A stretch of 64,000 bases of DNA from Agapetus fuscipes (Eukaryota; Arthropoda; Insecta; Trichoptera; Glossosomatidae). Under the pieces are notes generated by a model that was given only the letters and a program-made list of their open reading frames with translations, had not been told where the DNA came from and did no database searches. Of this stretch, positions 20,510 through 30,800 are shown piece after piece. The DNA is taken from positions 9,300,001 through 9,364,000 of the forward strand of contig OX637338.1 in assembly GCA_951799405.1 (NCBI GenBank), read 5' to 3'. A program made the translations under genes and the position numbers. Within the stretch, counting starts at the first letter, position 1. Every line of letters starts with the position of its first letter.

Positions 20510-20961
20510 CTCATAAATTGTATTTTGTTTTTGATTGTTGTAAGCACTACTTTTATCAAAATAATCTTGTTAACCACCTTTGAAAGTATTGTTTACAGTG
20601 TGGCCCTTAAAAAATGTCCAATAAATAAATTAAAAAGTAAACATGGAAAAAAAATATTTACCCTAAAACAGTTTTACGTCCTGAAATTTTCACAGCCAAA
20701 AAAGAAGTTTTGGTTCCTGCCATGCTCATTTCTATGAGAAGAAAAGCTGTAAAGCTCGGAAAAACATAGAAATGCAAATATTAGAGCTGTGGTGGTGCAT
20801 AATTTATGTGGAAGGGAATATTCATTAACACTGTTCAAGTATTTTCTCTTCCCTCATACTAACTCAAATATTATGTACCTACGTATTTTTACGCGAAATA
20901 TTCGATTTTTTTTATGTACTTAGGCAGTAAAAGAAACATTATCCTTAGTGGGTGGGGTATA
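20510..20961. other. Unique AT-rich stretch
   Basis: It separates the SINE-B tail from the second composite repeat. I see no gene in it. Confidence 0.4.
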
Positions 20962-20968
20962 CTTTTTT

Positions 20969-21003
20969 ACTTTCTTGCTATAGCCGAAGGCTATAAAGAA
21001 AGT
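20969..21003. repeat. Hairpin at the left end of composite copy 2
   Basis: It is identical to the hairpin at 2815-2849: arms ACTTTCTTGCTATAGCC and GGCTATAAAGAAAGT around GAA. Confidence 0.85.
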
Positions 21004-21103
21004 TATGATTTGGTGTGAAAAAAAAATTTCGAGGTTTTCACGGAAATGAGTTGTCCTGGTGCAGGACATGCCAAAAAACACTATCTTTTAAAAACGTCCG
21101 TCT

Positions 21104-21164
21104 GTATGTATGTATGTATGTATGTATGTATGTATGTATGTATGTATGTATGTATGTGTGTGTG
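21104..21164. repeat. (GTAT)n microsatellite
   Basis: It is the same internal array as at 2949-3014 but slightly shorter, as expected for repeat-length drift after duplication. Confidence 0.95.
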
Positions 21165-22207
21165 TCACTTTCCAAAGTATAAGACCTAGAGATACCAAAT
21201 TTTGGCTACATCAACTTTTTTGGACATGTATTAAGTATGAATAACATGGCATTACACCAACTTGAAAATTCAAGATGGCTGCCATACAAAAAAAACATAA
21301 AATTGCACTTTTCTCATAAACGACTCCAAGAATTTTTCTTAAATTTTCAGAGTTGCCACTAATTAATTTTTAACTTAATAAATTAGTTATGACAACACTC
21401 TTACTAATCTGTGTCTATGGGCTGCCATATGAAAAAAACAAACGATTGTGATTTTCTCGAAAGTTAAGGGGTCAACAAAAATATAATGTTCTACAATATT
21501 ATGGACAACATAAATTTGCACAAATTTACAAAAAAAAATTTTTGAAAAAATAAATATAAAGCACCGTTTACACGACCTGAAATTTTAAATCGAAAATATT
21601 ACAAAAACCTATTAAAATGCAAGATATTTAAATTTGTTTTAGATTTGATAGAAAGAACAAGCTTATTAATTTAATTCGTAATCATTTTTTTTTTACTTTT
21701 TTGAGAATTCAAGATGGCTTCCGAAGAGCTGAAAATTTAAAATGCGATTTTCTCAAAAACGGCTCCGACGATTTTTCTTAAATTTTTTGTGAATCCATTT
21801 TTATAATAGTGCTATCTAATAATTATAATCATTTCTTCATCATAATCTCGGTTTAGGGAGTTGCCATATAAAAGAAAAAAATAATGGAAAAATTCTCGGC
21901 AGTTAGAGGGTTGATAAAAAAATAATGTAGCACAAATGTAAAACAATAATAATAACCTATATATTGCCATCATTATTTTTTCCAAAAAGTGAATCAAAAG
22001 TATAGCCGCCATACAAAGTGAAAATTTTCCATACAAAATGTATTAGCAATTTTCTTGGTAGTCAAAGGGTTAAAAATAGATAAAAGGCTGCGATTCTTGA
22101 AATTTTATAAATACCAATAATAATCAGTCGTTACTTTTTCAAAATATAACTAAAAAGTGTACCCACCATACAAAGTCCTAGTTTGCATACAGAAGGGTTT
22201 AATGACC

Positions 22208-22426
22208 ATCTATAATAATCTAGAATATAAGTTGCAATGAAATATAAACATTCAAAACTAATATGAAATGCATGCCCACAAACAGGTACGTGTAAGTTCG
22301 CGCTTACGAATGCTGAATTTGTACTTACAAATTAAAACCAAATCTCAAATGAACATAAAACCTGCAACTCTTGCCGACCTTCCTTGAAACAGGGGTGACA
22401 TTGACAAAGTGAATTATTTTTTACAC
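22208..22426 (-). mobile_element. rep-A copy, interrupted (left part)
   Basis: It is the equivalent of 4058-4276, with the same internal changes. The right part of this copy is GGTCAGCTTCATACCAACCT to ATAAGTCAAGGA at 23135-23167. Confidence 0.9.
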
Positions 22427-23134
22427 TTTGGGAGGACTGAGAAATGCGAGAAAATTGAGATAAGACTGAATGAAAAAAGAGTGGAGGTCGTGAAAGAATT
22501 TGATTATCTGGGAAGCAAGTTTGAGTCGAATGCGAAATTGACGAAATAATTGGAAAAGCGCGCTAGTAGAGGAAGAAGTGTGATGGAAACGATTGGAAGA
22601 ATTGCAAGAAATAGGAAACTTACGAAGAATAAGAGATCGGCGGTCCACAATGGCATATTGGTTGGTGGAAGTGAGGCTTAATGAATGTGAGCTGAGTAAA
22701 GTACGGTTGAAATGGCTTACCTGAGAGCAATGGCTGGAAAGACACTGAGTGATAGAGTACGTAATGCTTGAGTGATGAACGAGTGTGGTATAAAAGAGAA
22801 TATGAGAATGAAAGTACAAAAAAGTACAATGAGATGGTTCAGACATCTTGAAAGAAAGGATGATGAACAACTAACGAAGAAAGTGTACAAAGGAAATGTC
22901 AGAGGAAAGCGCGGAAGGGGAAGGCTGAGGAAAGAATGGTTAGACCAAATAGGTGAGATTGCGAAAGAATGGATTCTGCAGAGTGAGAATAAGAGAAGAG
23001 TGTGTATGAAAAAGGTGATGAATATTGAGGAAATAAAAGTGGTTTGTTAGGGCAGAAAAAAGTGGAGGCGCATCTGCAGAGGTACCGGTCACCCCTAGTG
23101 GAACGGCGGCAGGATACAGTACAGTACAGTACAG
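22427..23134 (+). pseudogene. LINE 3' end: C-terminal RT region, better preserved copy
   Basis: It has the same insertion as at 4277-4960. Motifs in order are EFDYLGSKFES, RAMAGKTLSDRV (second frame), RWFRHLERKDDEQLTKKVY, RGRLRKEWLDQIGEIAKEW and a cysteine-containing end (CRGTG) next to the (TACAG)n tail. The frame has a stop after NAKLTK and a second after IKVV. Those defects that are shared with copy 1 predate the duplication. The remaining open stretch (22772-23050) is not functional on its own. Confidence 0.85.
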
Positions 23135-23167
23135 AGGTCAGCTTCATACCAACCTATAAGTCAAGGA
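23135..23167 (-). mobile_element. rep-A copy, interrupted (right part)
   Basis: GGTCAGCTTCATACCAACCT then ATAAGTCAAGGA completes the rep-A copy broken by the LINE insertion. Confidence 0.88.
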
Positions 23168-23169
23168 TC

Positions 23170-23280
23170 TTTCTTGTGTAATTGGCGCTTTTTCCAGAGA
23201 AGACCAACCTTGCAGAGGGCTCTTGAGTTGTGATTCACACAAAACGGCGCTCACCAAATAAATCATCCAAATATTTTTTA
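23170..23280 (+). mobile_element. SINE-C 3' fragment
   Basis: ATTGGCGCTTTTTCCAGAGA, CCTTGCAGAGGGCTCTTGAG, GTGATTCACACAAAACGGCG and CTCACCAAATAAATCATCC match the SINE-C body and end. The head is missing. Only the first part is left in composite copy 1. Confidence 0.8.
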
Positions 23281-23840
23281 TTCACTTAATAATTTTAATG
23301 GCTTTATCCATATTGTACGAGCATGCAGGTACACACCGCGGTGGAATAAAATTGATTTATTATCGATATATTATATTTTCATTGAAACTGCATAAGCTGG
23401 TAGATGATTCTAGCTTTACATACGTCATACAGTGGGTTAATTTTTGCAAGAAAGTCGAGTACAGATTCTGTGCAATTTATTTTAAATGTTAACAATGAAA
23501 TTTGAGGTATAAAGAAACAAAGAGGGCAATCCAGGTTTTATTTACTTAAATAAATATATGGGAGCTGTGGACATCATTATTTCATATTTCCCATATGTTT
23601 TTTTCATTTTTAAAACAAAAAACTTCTAAATCACCGCCTTTGGTTCTTTATGACTTTTAAAAAACATATAATTTTCAGGAAACAATTATTCTACAAAAAT
23701 ACTGCTTATTAAAAAGAACAAAGTTCATTACTTTAAATCAATATAAAAATTGGGTTCAGATTGTATTCTTCTGGAACTTATATTACTTTTTAAATATATC
23801 TTTTTTGTTGAAAACACGTATTAACATTTAACAACATATT

Positions 23841-23940
23841 ACATTGAAGCTATGCCCAGTAGCAGACGCATGCAAGTATGCCCTTAAACATGTTGCATGT
23901 GTACTTACAAAATAAAAACTTGAATAAACATACACTAGGG
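23841..23940 (-). mobile_element. rep-A fragment, old
   Basis: TATGCCCAGTAGCAGACGCA, CCCTTAAACATGTTGCATGT and GTACTTACAAAATAAAA match the centre of rep-A. Confidence 0.6.
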
Positions 23941-24660
23941 AATTAAAATTTTGAGGTAAGAAATAAATTATATTTTGTAGGTTATTATAAACTGCTTTGA
24001 GTAGTAAAAGAATAAAAGCTACGACTTAAAATCGATATAGTATTTATAAATCCTTTCCATCCCTTGCTGAAATAAAAGTTTCAACCTTTTCTATAATTAA
24101 AACGAGCAACATGTTTTCTGTGGACATCTCTTTTCCTCTCGAGGTTTTAAGCCGACCACGTAAGAGATCAAGCTATTTTCTCAGCTTTCCCAAAGTGAGT
24201 CGGGAAGAACTATAGAGGTGATGCAGAGAAATATGGCTCTCTCGATAAGATTAATTTTATTTAACTGAAAAACACATCTCTATCCCGCTCACACCATTAA
24301 GATTTCGATATAAAAGAATGAGATGAAGATGCCTACCTCTTACGGCCACAGAATGAAACCTTTATATTTTTATTTGCCACCTCAATACCTGAGAGGTATT
24401 TTTTGTAAGTTCAGAATTTCGTACAATAAAAATGGGAGATTTATTTTATTCTCACAATTACTTTTTCACTTAATAAGAAAATGTTTTACTTTAGTCGTAT
24501 ACAAGTAAATATGCCTTTCTAGTATTTATTTCGAAAAAGAGATATTTACTAAAACATCGAAAATGTCCTTTTCATCTTTGTATTTTTTTTAAGAATCATA
24601 GGTTGTCGCCTACAAGGTTCCTTATGAGTTCACTGATGATAATAATAATAATGGATGCTC

Positions 24661-24712
24661 TATTTGGTGAACGCTGTTGTTGTGTGAAGTACACCTCAAG
24701 AGCCCTCTAAGT
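24661..24712 (-). mobile_element. SINE-C fragment
   Basis: On the minus strand it has AGAGGGCTCTTGAGGTGTAC and CACACAACAACAGCGTTCAC, which is the distal SINE-C body. Confidence 0.65.
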
Positions 24713-25760
24713 CTTAAAGTGATTTTTTTAATAATCTAACCGTAATATTTTTATTAATTATTAACTATTGTTTTTAGTTTAGTGCAAGTCAATAAGACTT
24801 TAAAATTCAAAAAGTGTTGATGTCATTTTTAGAATAAATCAGTAATTGAAAAATATATCGTTTGTTATATGTTTTACTCAATCATGGATATAACCTCAAG
24901 TCTAGTCTTCTATAAATAATTTTTGTGAAACGATACATAATAAGTATGTATTTTTTCAAATAAGGCTACAAACCTATCCTGTAATGTTTTAAAACTTTTT
25001 GTTTACCTACCTTAAAAGAAAATATAAATAAAATACTTACAATATCAAACCCTTAATTGAATAAAAAACACTCTTTTGTTTTTTTTCTTATCTCTTTTAG
25101 CCAACGGGCATGAAATAATAAATATACATTTTATTTGGCTTAAATCAATGCCCAGTCTACCGTGTGGGGGCGCACAAAAAATACTCAATCGGAAAAGGCA
25201 AAAAGACTTAATAAATATTGCAGCAAGACGAACTTGCAGGACATCATTAATTAACCCCTTAATTGGATTAATTACAGACATAAATCGAGGCTGGGGGATA
25301 TTAAGAGGGCTGGTTGTAGGAGGGTTGAGGGGGAGGGGGGAGACAGAAGCCGGCCTGACCTCAGCGGACCCCGTCCGGGAGGAGGGGGGTTGTTATTTAA
25401 ATGCCTTCTGACCCGGGGACAAACAAATACCTTTATCACAATCACAGATTTAAAATCACATTGTAAAAAATAAATACCGTTTTTTCGTTTCCTCTGAACG
25501 AATTCCCACTACAGACGACAAAGTTTGGAGGTGTATTTTTTTCGAAGTAATTACAGATTGAAAATCACATTGTAAAAACAAATACTCTTTTACCATAGAC
25601 GACAATCTTTGACAAATGTACATTTGTATACAAAATTCGAGACTACAAATAAATAAATAAAAAACGCGTATAAACACTGATTAATATTTTTTTGAGGTGG
25701 AGAGGGATGCAGTTGGAATTGGAGGACAGGGGTGATGGAGGCAGAAGTTGAAGGAGGCCG

Positions 25761-25931
25761 GAAGCGCTATTCTGGTAAATTCTTTACGACCTTAAGGCGA
25801 CAAGATAGCGATTTGTGTCCAAAAATAACGTGTTATGGATTTTTTTATCTATGGAGCTCTTTTGCAAGCGCTAGCAAACTCCGACTTGGATTGATATCCA
25901 AAGCGTAAGGAATTTAGCAAAATAGCGCTTC
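25761..25931. mobile_element. MITE-G copy 1
   Basis: Left end GAAGCGCTATTCTGGTAAAT and right end ATTTAGCAAAATAGCGCTTC are inverted repeats that continue inward (TCTTTACG/CGTAAGG). The interior matches 32411-32573: CGACCTTAAGGCGAC, GCAAGCGCTAGC and GGATTGATATC. No coding sequence is present. A target duplication cannot be assigned confidently. Confidence 0.85.
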
Positions 25932-26180
25932 AGGGCTCGTGTGTGACTGTAGTACCATTGAAGAAGAACAATGTATTTTTTACGCTAAAATGTGACAAAT
26001 AAAATATGAATGCAAATATTTTTGTTTGAAAAACAATAGTGCGGCATAGTCCCGACTTTGATGTATGGAAAAATATGAATGCAAATATTTTTGTTTAAAA
26101 AACAATAGTGCAATAGTGAAGCATGGACAGTGAACGATAGCGAAATGAGTAAAGTATGTACTGTAGAAATGAAGCATTTG

Positions 26181-26491
26181 ACCGGTCCGTAGTCCAGTGG
26201 CAACACTTCGGACTCGTAAAAGGAAGGTTGTGGATTCGGATCCCGGCGGAGCACAAAAAATATACCATTTGTATTTCGAATGTGCTCTTCGCTGAGTTGA
26301 AAAATTCATAAACCTTTACCAAAGACCGGTCACTGAAAGGTCCATCCAACCTTACAACAACTGGGTCTTGCTTGAGAATCGGCGCTTTCTACAGCGACGA
26401 CCAAGCTCGCAGAGGGCTCTTGAGGTGTGATACACACAAAAACAGCGCTCACCAAATAAATCATCCTAATATTATTATTATTATTATTATT
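26181..26491 (+). mobile_element. SINE-C copy, near full length
   Basis: Head CCGGTCCGTAGTCCAGTGG, slightly damaged B box (GGATTCGGATCCC), full body and a pure (ATT)n tail at about 26468-26491. The tail is followed directly by a LINE 3' fragment. Confidence 0.9.
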
Positions 26492-26904
26492 TGAGAAGCA
26501 TGACAGGAAAAACTCTGAGGGATAGAGTTAGGAATGAATCGGTAAAAAAAGAATGTAATTTGAAAAAGGATGTGAAATTTAAGGTACAAAATAATGTTAT
26601 GAGATGGTTTGGGCATGTGGAAAGAATGAATGATGTTAGTCTGACAAAGTATGTATGCAAAGAACGTGTGAAAGGAAATAGAGGGAAGGGACGACCGAGA
26701 AAAGTATGGAGTGATCAGATTGAGGAGATTGTGAAAGAATGGGATATACAAAGTGAGCGTAAAAGAAGAAAATGCATGAAAAAGGTGATGGATATGAATG
26801 AATCGAAAGAGTTATGTAAGGATAGGAAAAAATTGAGGCAGCTGTGCAGAGGCTCTGGCCACCCCTAGCGGAATGGCGATAGAGTTACAGTTACAGTTAC
26901 AGTT
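26492..26904 (+). pseudogene. LINE 3' end: C-terminal RT fragment, open reading frame
   Basis: An open frame of 125 codons (26491-26868) encodes the last part of a LINE polymerase: SMTGKTLRDRVRN, RWFGHVERMNDVSLTKYV, GNRGKGRPRKVWSDQ, QSERKRRKCMKKV and a terminal CRGSGHP. It ends in a (TTACAG)n tail (26884-26902). It has no catalytic RT motifs because it is 5'-truncated, and it starts exactly at the SINE-C (ATT)n tail. It is related to the fragments at 4277 and 35129 but is a distinct, less mutated copy. Confidence 0.85.
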
Positions 26905-28905
26905 TTATTTGTGTATTTCACCAAGTCCTTTCTAGAGCTTTGCAATTAAGAACTACAAGACATCACATCATGTGCTTGGAGGTTTGTTTTATTCCTACAT
27001 CAATGAAAGTATACCTAATTCATTCATTTCAATGACATTGGATGATGTTAAATTTCACTTACGGAATAATGGAAATCTTTCTTTATTTAAAAAGGAATGC
27101 CATTTCAAGTGAAATTACCCACCTTCGGCTGTTTAATCCTGTAGCAAGTTGTAAGATATATTAAAACTGCTTACTGCGTGTTAACACCGATCGTCATTAT
27201 ACTGGCAGCCGTGACCTCCAGAAATAGTTCCTAGAAGAACATATTTCCGAGTCCTTCCTTCCTAACATCACATACGGCGACGCACATCATTCGTTCACAA
27301 CAGCTTTATGTGGTTTAGAGCGCGTAAATTGTGGGATTGTAGGTATTAGAGTTCCCTCTTCAACAATTTGATGATTCAATATTAAACTCCTCTTAGCTGT
27401 GAGCCATTTGTTTATGATTTTTTTTCATCATTCCTTCACGCAGCGTTATCGATCCCTTCCCAAAGTAAAAGAGTTATTTTGGTTTAATGGGCTCTAACAA
27501 AAGAGGGCTATACTTGTACGTATTAACTTCCACACGTATGGATATACTACATACCCCAATAATAGAACTTTGCGTACCAAAATATGTATAGAGTATAAAA
27601 GAGCGCCTTTAAAAGAGCGTTATGATTTTGATTCATTTTTTGGTAAACTCTATGGTTCAGTTTAAAGCAGTGGTTCTTAACCTTTTTTCACCAAAAACTA
27701 CTTGTTAATCAGGGACTGCTAAAATTTAAGAAACATGATCCGTTTTAATGTTCACATAAACTTTCAACACACTTATTCCATTTCCACCAATACAACCATT
27801 TAGTTCAAATCCTCTGTTAAAGATGAGTTATCCAGGGGCAAAAAATATTGCTCAAAGACTAATGGATATCTTCACTGGCTTTCCAATACTTCTTTAAATT
27901 TTAGTTGTAGTTTAATTACATTTTTACAGCAAAACTATGTCATTTTTCTATGAATCTATGTGCCCTTTCAGATTTGATACTGTATCTCTTCCTGTTACTG
28001 TTTGATTCGCTTTAAAAATCACTATTGCCAAGCACCTTTTTGTGTATTGTTATGTTTTACGAGGGTTATATTTAATTAAAACTGCGTAGATTCGTTTTAC
28101 ACAATTTGTTTCACATTCGGTTTGGGCACAGAGTCAGTGGTAGAAGGATTCCTGAAGCTCCACAGTATTTCTGTCCCTATTTTATATTAAAAATAAAGAT
28201 CATTCTCTAAACATGGAGAATCGATACTAGCTAGATTTTGCCAGAACATTCGATTCAAACAATCTCGAACAAATTATTATCAAACACAAATTAATACTAC
28301 CTACCTAAACTAGTCACTCCTGGAGAATTCAAAGACTGCTGCATGATGCTTCCGCAGACCACTTTCGAGGCTCTCGCGTACCATAGTTTGAGAAATATTA
28401 GCTCAAAGGTAAAGTTGTATACTTGCGTTGCTGATCTATGGAGTTGGTTGTCTTCTCGCTGAGCATTAACAGCTAAAAAGGTAATTGGTTCGGATACGCG
28501 TGAAGTTACCATTATTATTTTGTTATTAAGGAAGGTCCTCCACAAGGAGTCGACTCATTTCCACGCACGTTAGAGGCAGGCCGTTTCCTCAACGGGCCAT
28601 GACACAGTAAAAAACAATACGATTAAGTCCGCGGCCCTCCCGATCGCTCTCGTGTGGGTAAGCCAATTTGTAGGGGGTTTTATTATTCGACTCGAATGTT
28701 TTTACTTCTCCAGCCTCCGAGAAGCAACATTCCAATTAAAATAACATAATGAAGTTCAAAGGGCTGCGTAAGAAAGAGAACATTGATTTCACACACCCAC
28801 ATATGCATCTGTAAGTCTGCCTATAAGAAAGATTAACTGATTCACTAATAAATAATTACTTACTTATATTATTCTGATGTAACTCTTTGATTAATCAGTT
28901 TCATT
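26905..28905. other. Mostly unique region
   Basis: Apart from the hAT end at 27669 I recognise no repeat. 28300-28700 is less AT-rich and might be regulatory. No gene is supported. Confidence 0.35.
27669..27720 (+). mobile_element. hAT-type terminal sequence, partner end not found
   Basis: CAGTGGTTCTTAACCTTTTT is a typical hAT terminal inverted repeat preceded by a possible 8-bp target site (GTTTAAAG). A matching inverted end could not be found downstream, so the element is truncated or the far end is diverged. Confidence 0.55.
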
Positions 28906-29018
28906 CATCAAAACAGTAGACTCGTAACCATCACAAGCTCCACAATTGTTGGCACAAAGGCTTGGAGCTTGTGATGGTTTTCTATCACTACAATTATTTA
29001 CAGTTTATTGTTTTGATA
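28906..29018. ncRNA. Long hairpin with a perfect 17-bp inner stem
   Basis: AACCATCACAAGCTCCA (28926-28942) and TGGAGCTTGTGATGGTT (28963-28979) are perfect complements around a 20-nt loop. An outer stem (28906-28919 with 29005-29018, about 12 pairs) extends it after an asymmetric internal loop. It is not AT-only and no second copy is seen. A small-RNA precursor, a decayed foldback repeat or a protein-binding palindrome are all possible. Confidence 0.45.
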
Positions 29019-29036
29019 AATTTGTGGCAAAAGTGA

Positions 29037-29303
29037 TCTATAATCTATAATATCTATAATCTAAGCTGAAAAGATATATTAATATTTAAAGCTCATATCA
29101 AATGCATTCCCACAAACAAACACGTGTAGTTCGCGCTTACAAATGCTGAATGTGTACCTACTGACGAATAAAATCCAAACCTCAAATGAACATAAGCCCT
29201 ACAACTTTTACCGACCTTCCCTGACACAGGGGTGACATTGGCAAAGTGAACCACTTTTTACAGTATAGGTGGTCAGCCTCATACCAACCTATAAGTCAAG
29301 GAA
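29037..29303 (-). mobile_element. rep-A copy, complete
   Basis: It runs from TCTATAATCTATAATATCTA through CACAAACAAACACGTGTAG and ACACAGGGGTGACATTGG to CCTATAAGTCAAGGAA. The end repeat (ATCTATA) is present in several units. Confidence 0.92.
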
Positions 29304-29457
29304 TAATAATGACCATTCCTATAAATACAAATACAATATAAATAATACATTGAATTTTAATTAAGACTTATAATTGTTTAAGCATTTTCAAAACGAGGTA
29401 TTGTGTCATTTGATTTTGTTTTTTTATGGCATTCATTTGACTTCATAAAATACAAGT

Positions 29458-29690
29458 TGCTGGGATGGTCGATCGGATAAGGCGTTAGCACTCTAATTCG
29501 CGTTATTGAAACAATCGCAAGTTCGACCCTCGCCTATGCCGTGTCTTATCGACAATAACTTTGACGCTGGTTCAAACATTGTCATTGGGTAATTATTAAT
29601 TCATTAATATGTTAAGTAATGAATTATTTGATAATGTGGAATCCTGTTTTTGGCCAGGCAAAAATAGGGTAAGAAATTGCCCGATAATTT
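29458..29690 (+). mobile_element. SINE-D copy (tRNA-headed)
   Basis: Head TGCTGGGATGGTCGATCGG...GTTCGACCCTCGCC with a long variable arm. Body TGTCATTGGGTAATTATTAA, CCTGTTTTTGGCCAGGCAAA and AAGAAATTGCC. The head is about as diverged from 11843 as the body. Confidence 0.75.
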
Positions 29691-29933
29691 TTGTTGTTGT
29701 TGTAAATTCCAAGCCCATTACATACAGATACAGCAACTGTCAACAATTTATATCTAAATTTTATCACCATAAAACGTTGATATTCAAAAATGATGCTTGA
29801 AATCTGCCTATCAAAGTTGTGTATTATCACACGCCGCAGGGCAGGATGACGAGACGATTCTGGTTTCCATGAAGTGCGGTCCACAGAAGCCCCGGACTCC
29901 AGACGTGCCCATTCATCGAGGCAGGTGGACCAG

Positions 29934-30093
29934 GATCCCCAAGAATACCTACAACCAAACATTTAAACTCAACCATAGCGTTCACCAACAAACTAAAGCA
30001 ACGCCTCCAATGAGCGTTTTAGTTTTCATTATGCTTTTTTGTAAACGCTAAGATTATGTTAAAACGTAAAGTGTTACGAGTATATTTGGGGTA
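29934..30093. mobile_element. MITE-E copy
   Basis: Left end GATCCCCAAGAATACC, then TTTAAACTCAACCATAGCGT; right arm GTAAACGCTAAGATTATGTT, AAAACGTAAAGTG and end TTTGGGGTA. The centre is AACTAAAGCAACGCCTCCAA then TGAGCGTTTTAGTTTT. It abuts the foldback element. Confidence 0.8.
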
Positions 30094-30100
30094 TGGTTCC

Positions 30101-30785
30101 ACGTTAGAACGGCACAGTGACAAAACGACACATGACATAGCGACACATCGCAGAACGATACATGACAGAACAACACGTAACAGAGCGACACATGACAAAA
30201 CAACACATGACGGAACATCACGATGGCAGTACATTTATAATCTGTAATCTAAGTTGCAAAGATATTTAACATTTATGATTTATATTAAACGTATTCCCAC
30301 AAGCAGACACGTTTAAGTTCGCTCTTAAACATGCCGCATGTGAACCTACAATATAAAACCCAATCTCAAATTAACAGAAGCCCTGCAACTCTTGCCGACC
30401 TTCCCTGAAACAGGGGTGACATTGGCAAAGTGAACTAATTTTAACAGTATCGGTGGTCAGCCTCATACCAACCTATAAGTTAAGGAATATGATGATATTA
30501 ATATATCATGTAAATACATCACAGGAAAGTACAAAAATGACAAATGACGAAAAATTCACAAGACAAAACATCACATACATACCTTCAACAGAACATGCCA
30601 TAAACATTCCTACATTATGAAAAAATATTACATGTTGTTTTAAGGTATGAGATGTTTTGACATCTGATGTTGTCATTATTATGTTCTGTCATGTGTCGTT
30701 CTATAATGTGTTGTTCTTTCATGCGTCGTTCTGTAACGTGTCGTTATGTCACGTATCGTTTTGTCACTGTGCCGATCTAACCTGT
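30101..30785. mobile_element. Foldback element with arms made of a degenerate 15-mer
   Basis: The left arm (about 30101-30232) starts GTTAGAACGGCACAGTGACA and then holds about seven 15-bp units of the type AACGACACATGACAG. The right arm (about 30655-30785) is the reverse complement: TTCTGTCATGTGTCGTTCTA to GTCACTGTGCCGATCTAAC. The loop holds a rep-A copy (30235-30487) and ~165 bp of other sequence. No ORF is functional. Just outside the right arm lies CTTGGGGTA then CAG, which is the MITE-E end and target triplet. The architecture is that of a foldback DNA transposon; the superfamily is unknown. Confidence 0.8.
30235..30487 (-). mobile_element. rep-A copy, complete, inside the foldback loop
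   Basis: It runs from TATAATCTGTAATCTAAGTT to CCTATAAGTTAAGGAA with all family landmarks. The insertion splits the foldback loop and is thus younger than it. Confidence 0.92.
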
Positions 30786-30800
30786 CGCCTTGGGGTACAG

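Larger units (their letters stand above)
20962..23484 (+). repeat. 2.5 kb composite repeat, copy 2
   Basis: It has the same order of parts as 2808-5248, with only scattered differences: hairpin 20969-21003, (GTAT)n at 21104-21164, repeated modules, split rep-A, nested LINE tail, SINE-C remnant and the TGTACGAGCATGCAGGTACA...TGTGCAATTTATTT end. It retains LINE and SINE-C sequence that copy 1 has lost and so is closer to the original arrangement. Both copies have the same orientation, about 18.15 kb apart. Confidence 0.85.
23485..25760. other. Mostly unique region
   Basis: It is AT-rich to about 25270. A G-rich stretch (25290-25395, containing GAGGGGGAGGGGGGAGAC) follows. It contains two small repeat fragments listed separately. 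No domain is recognised in any ORF. Confidence 0.35.

Noticed and set aside
30019..30247. ORFs with repeated Ser/Cys/Val/Leu or His/Asp/Thr motifs
   Set aside because: They are translations of the 15-mer array in the left arm of the foldback element. A 15-bp unit keeps any frame periodic.
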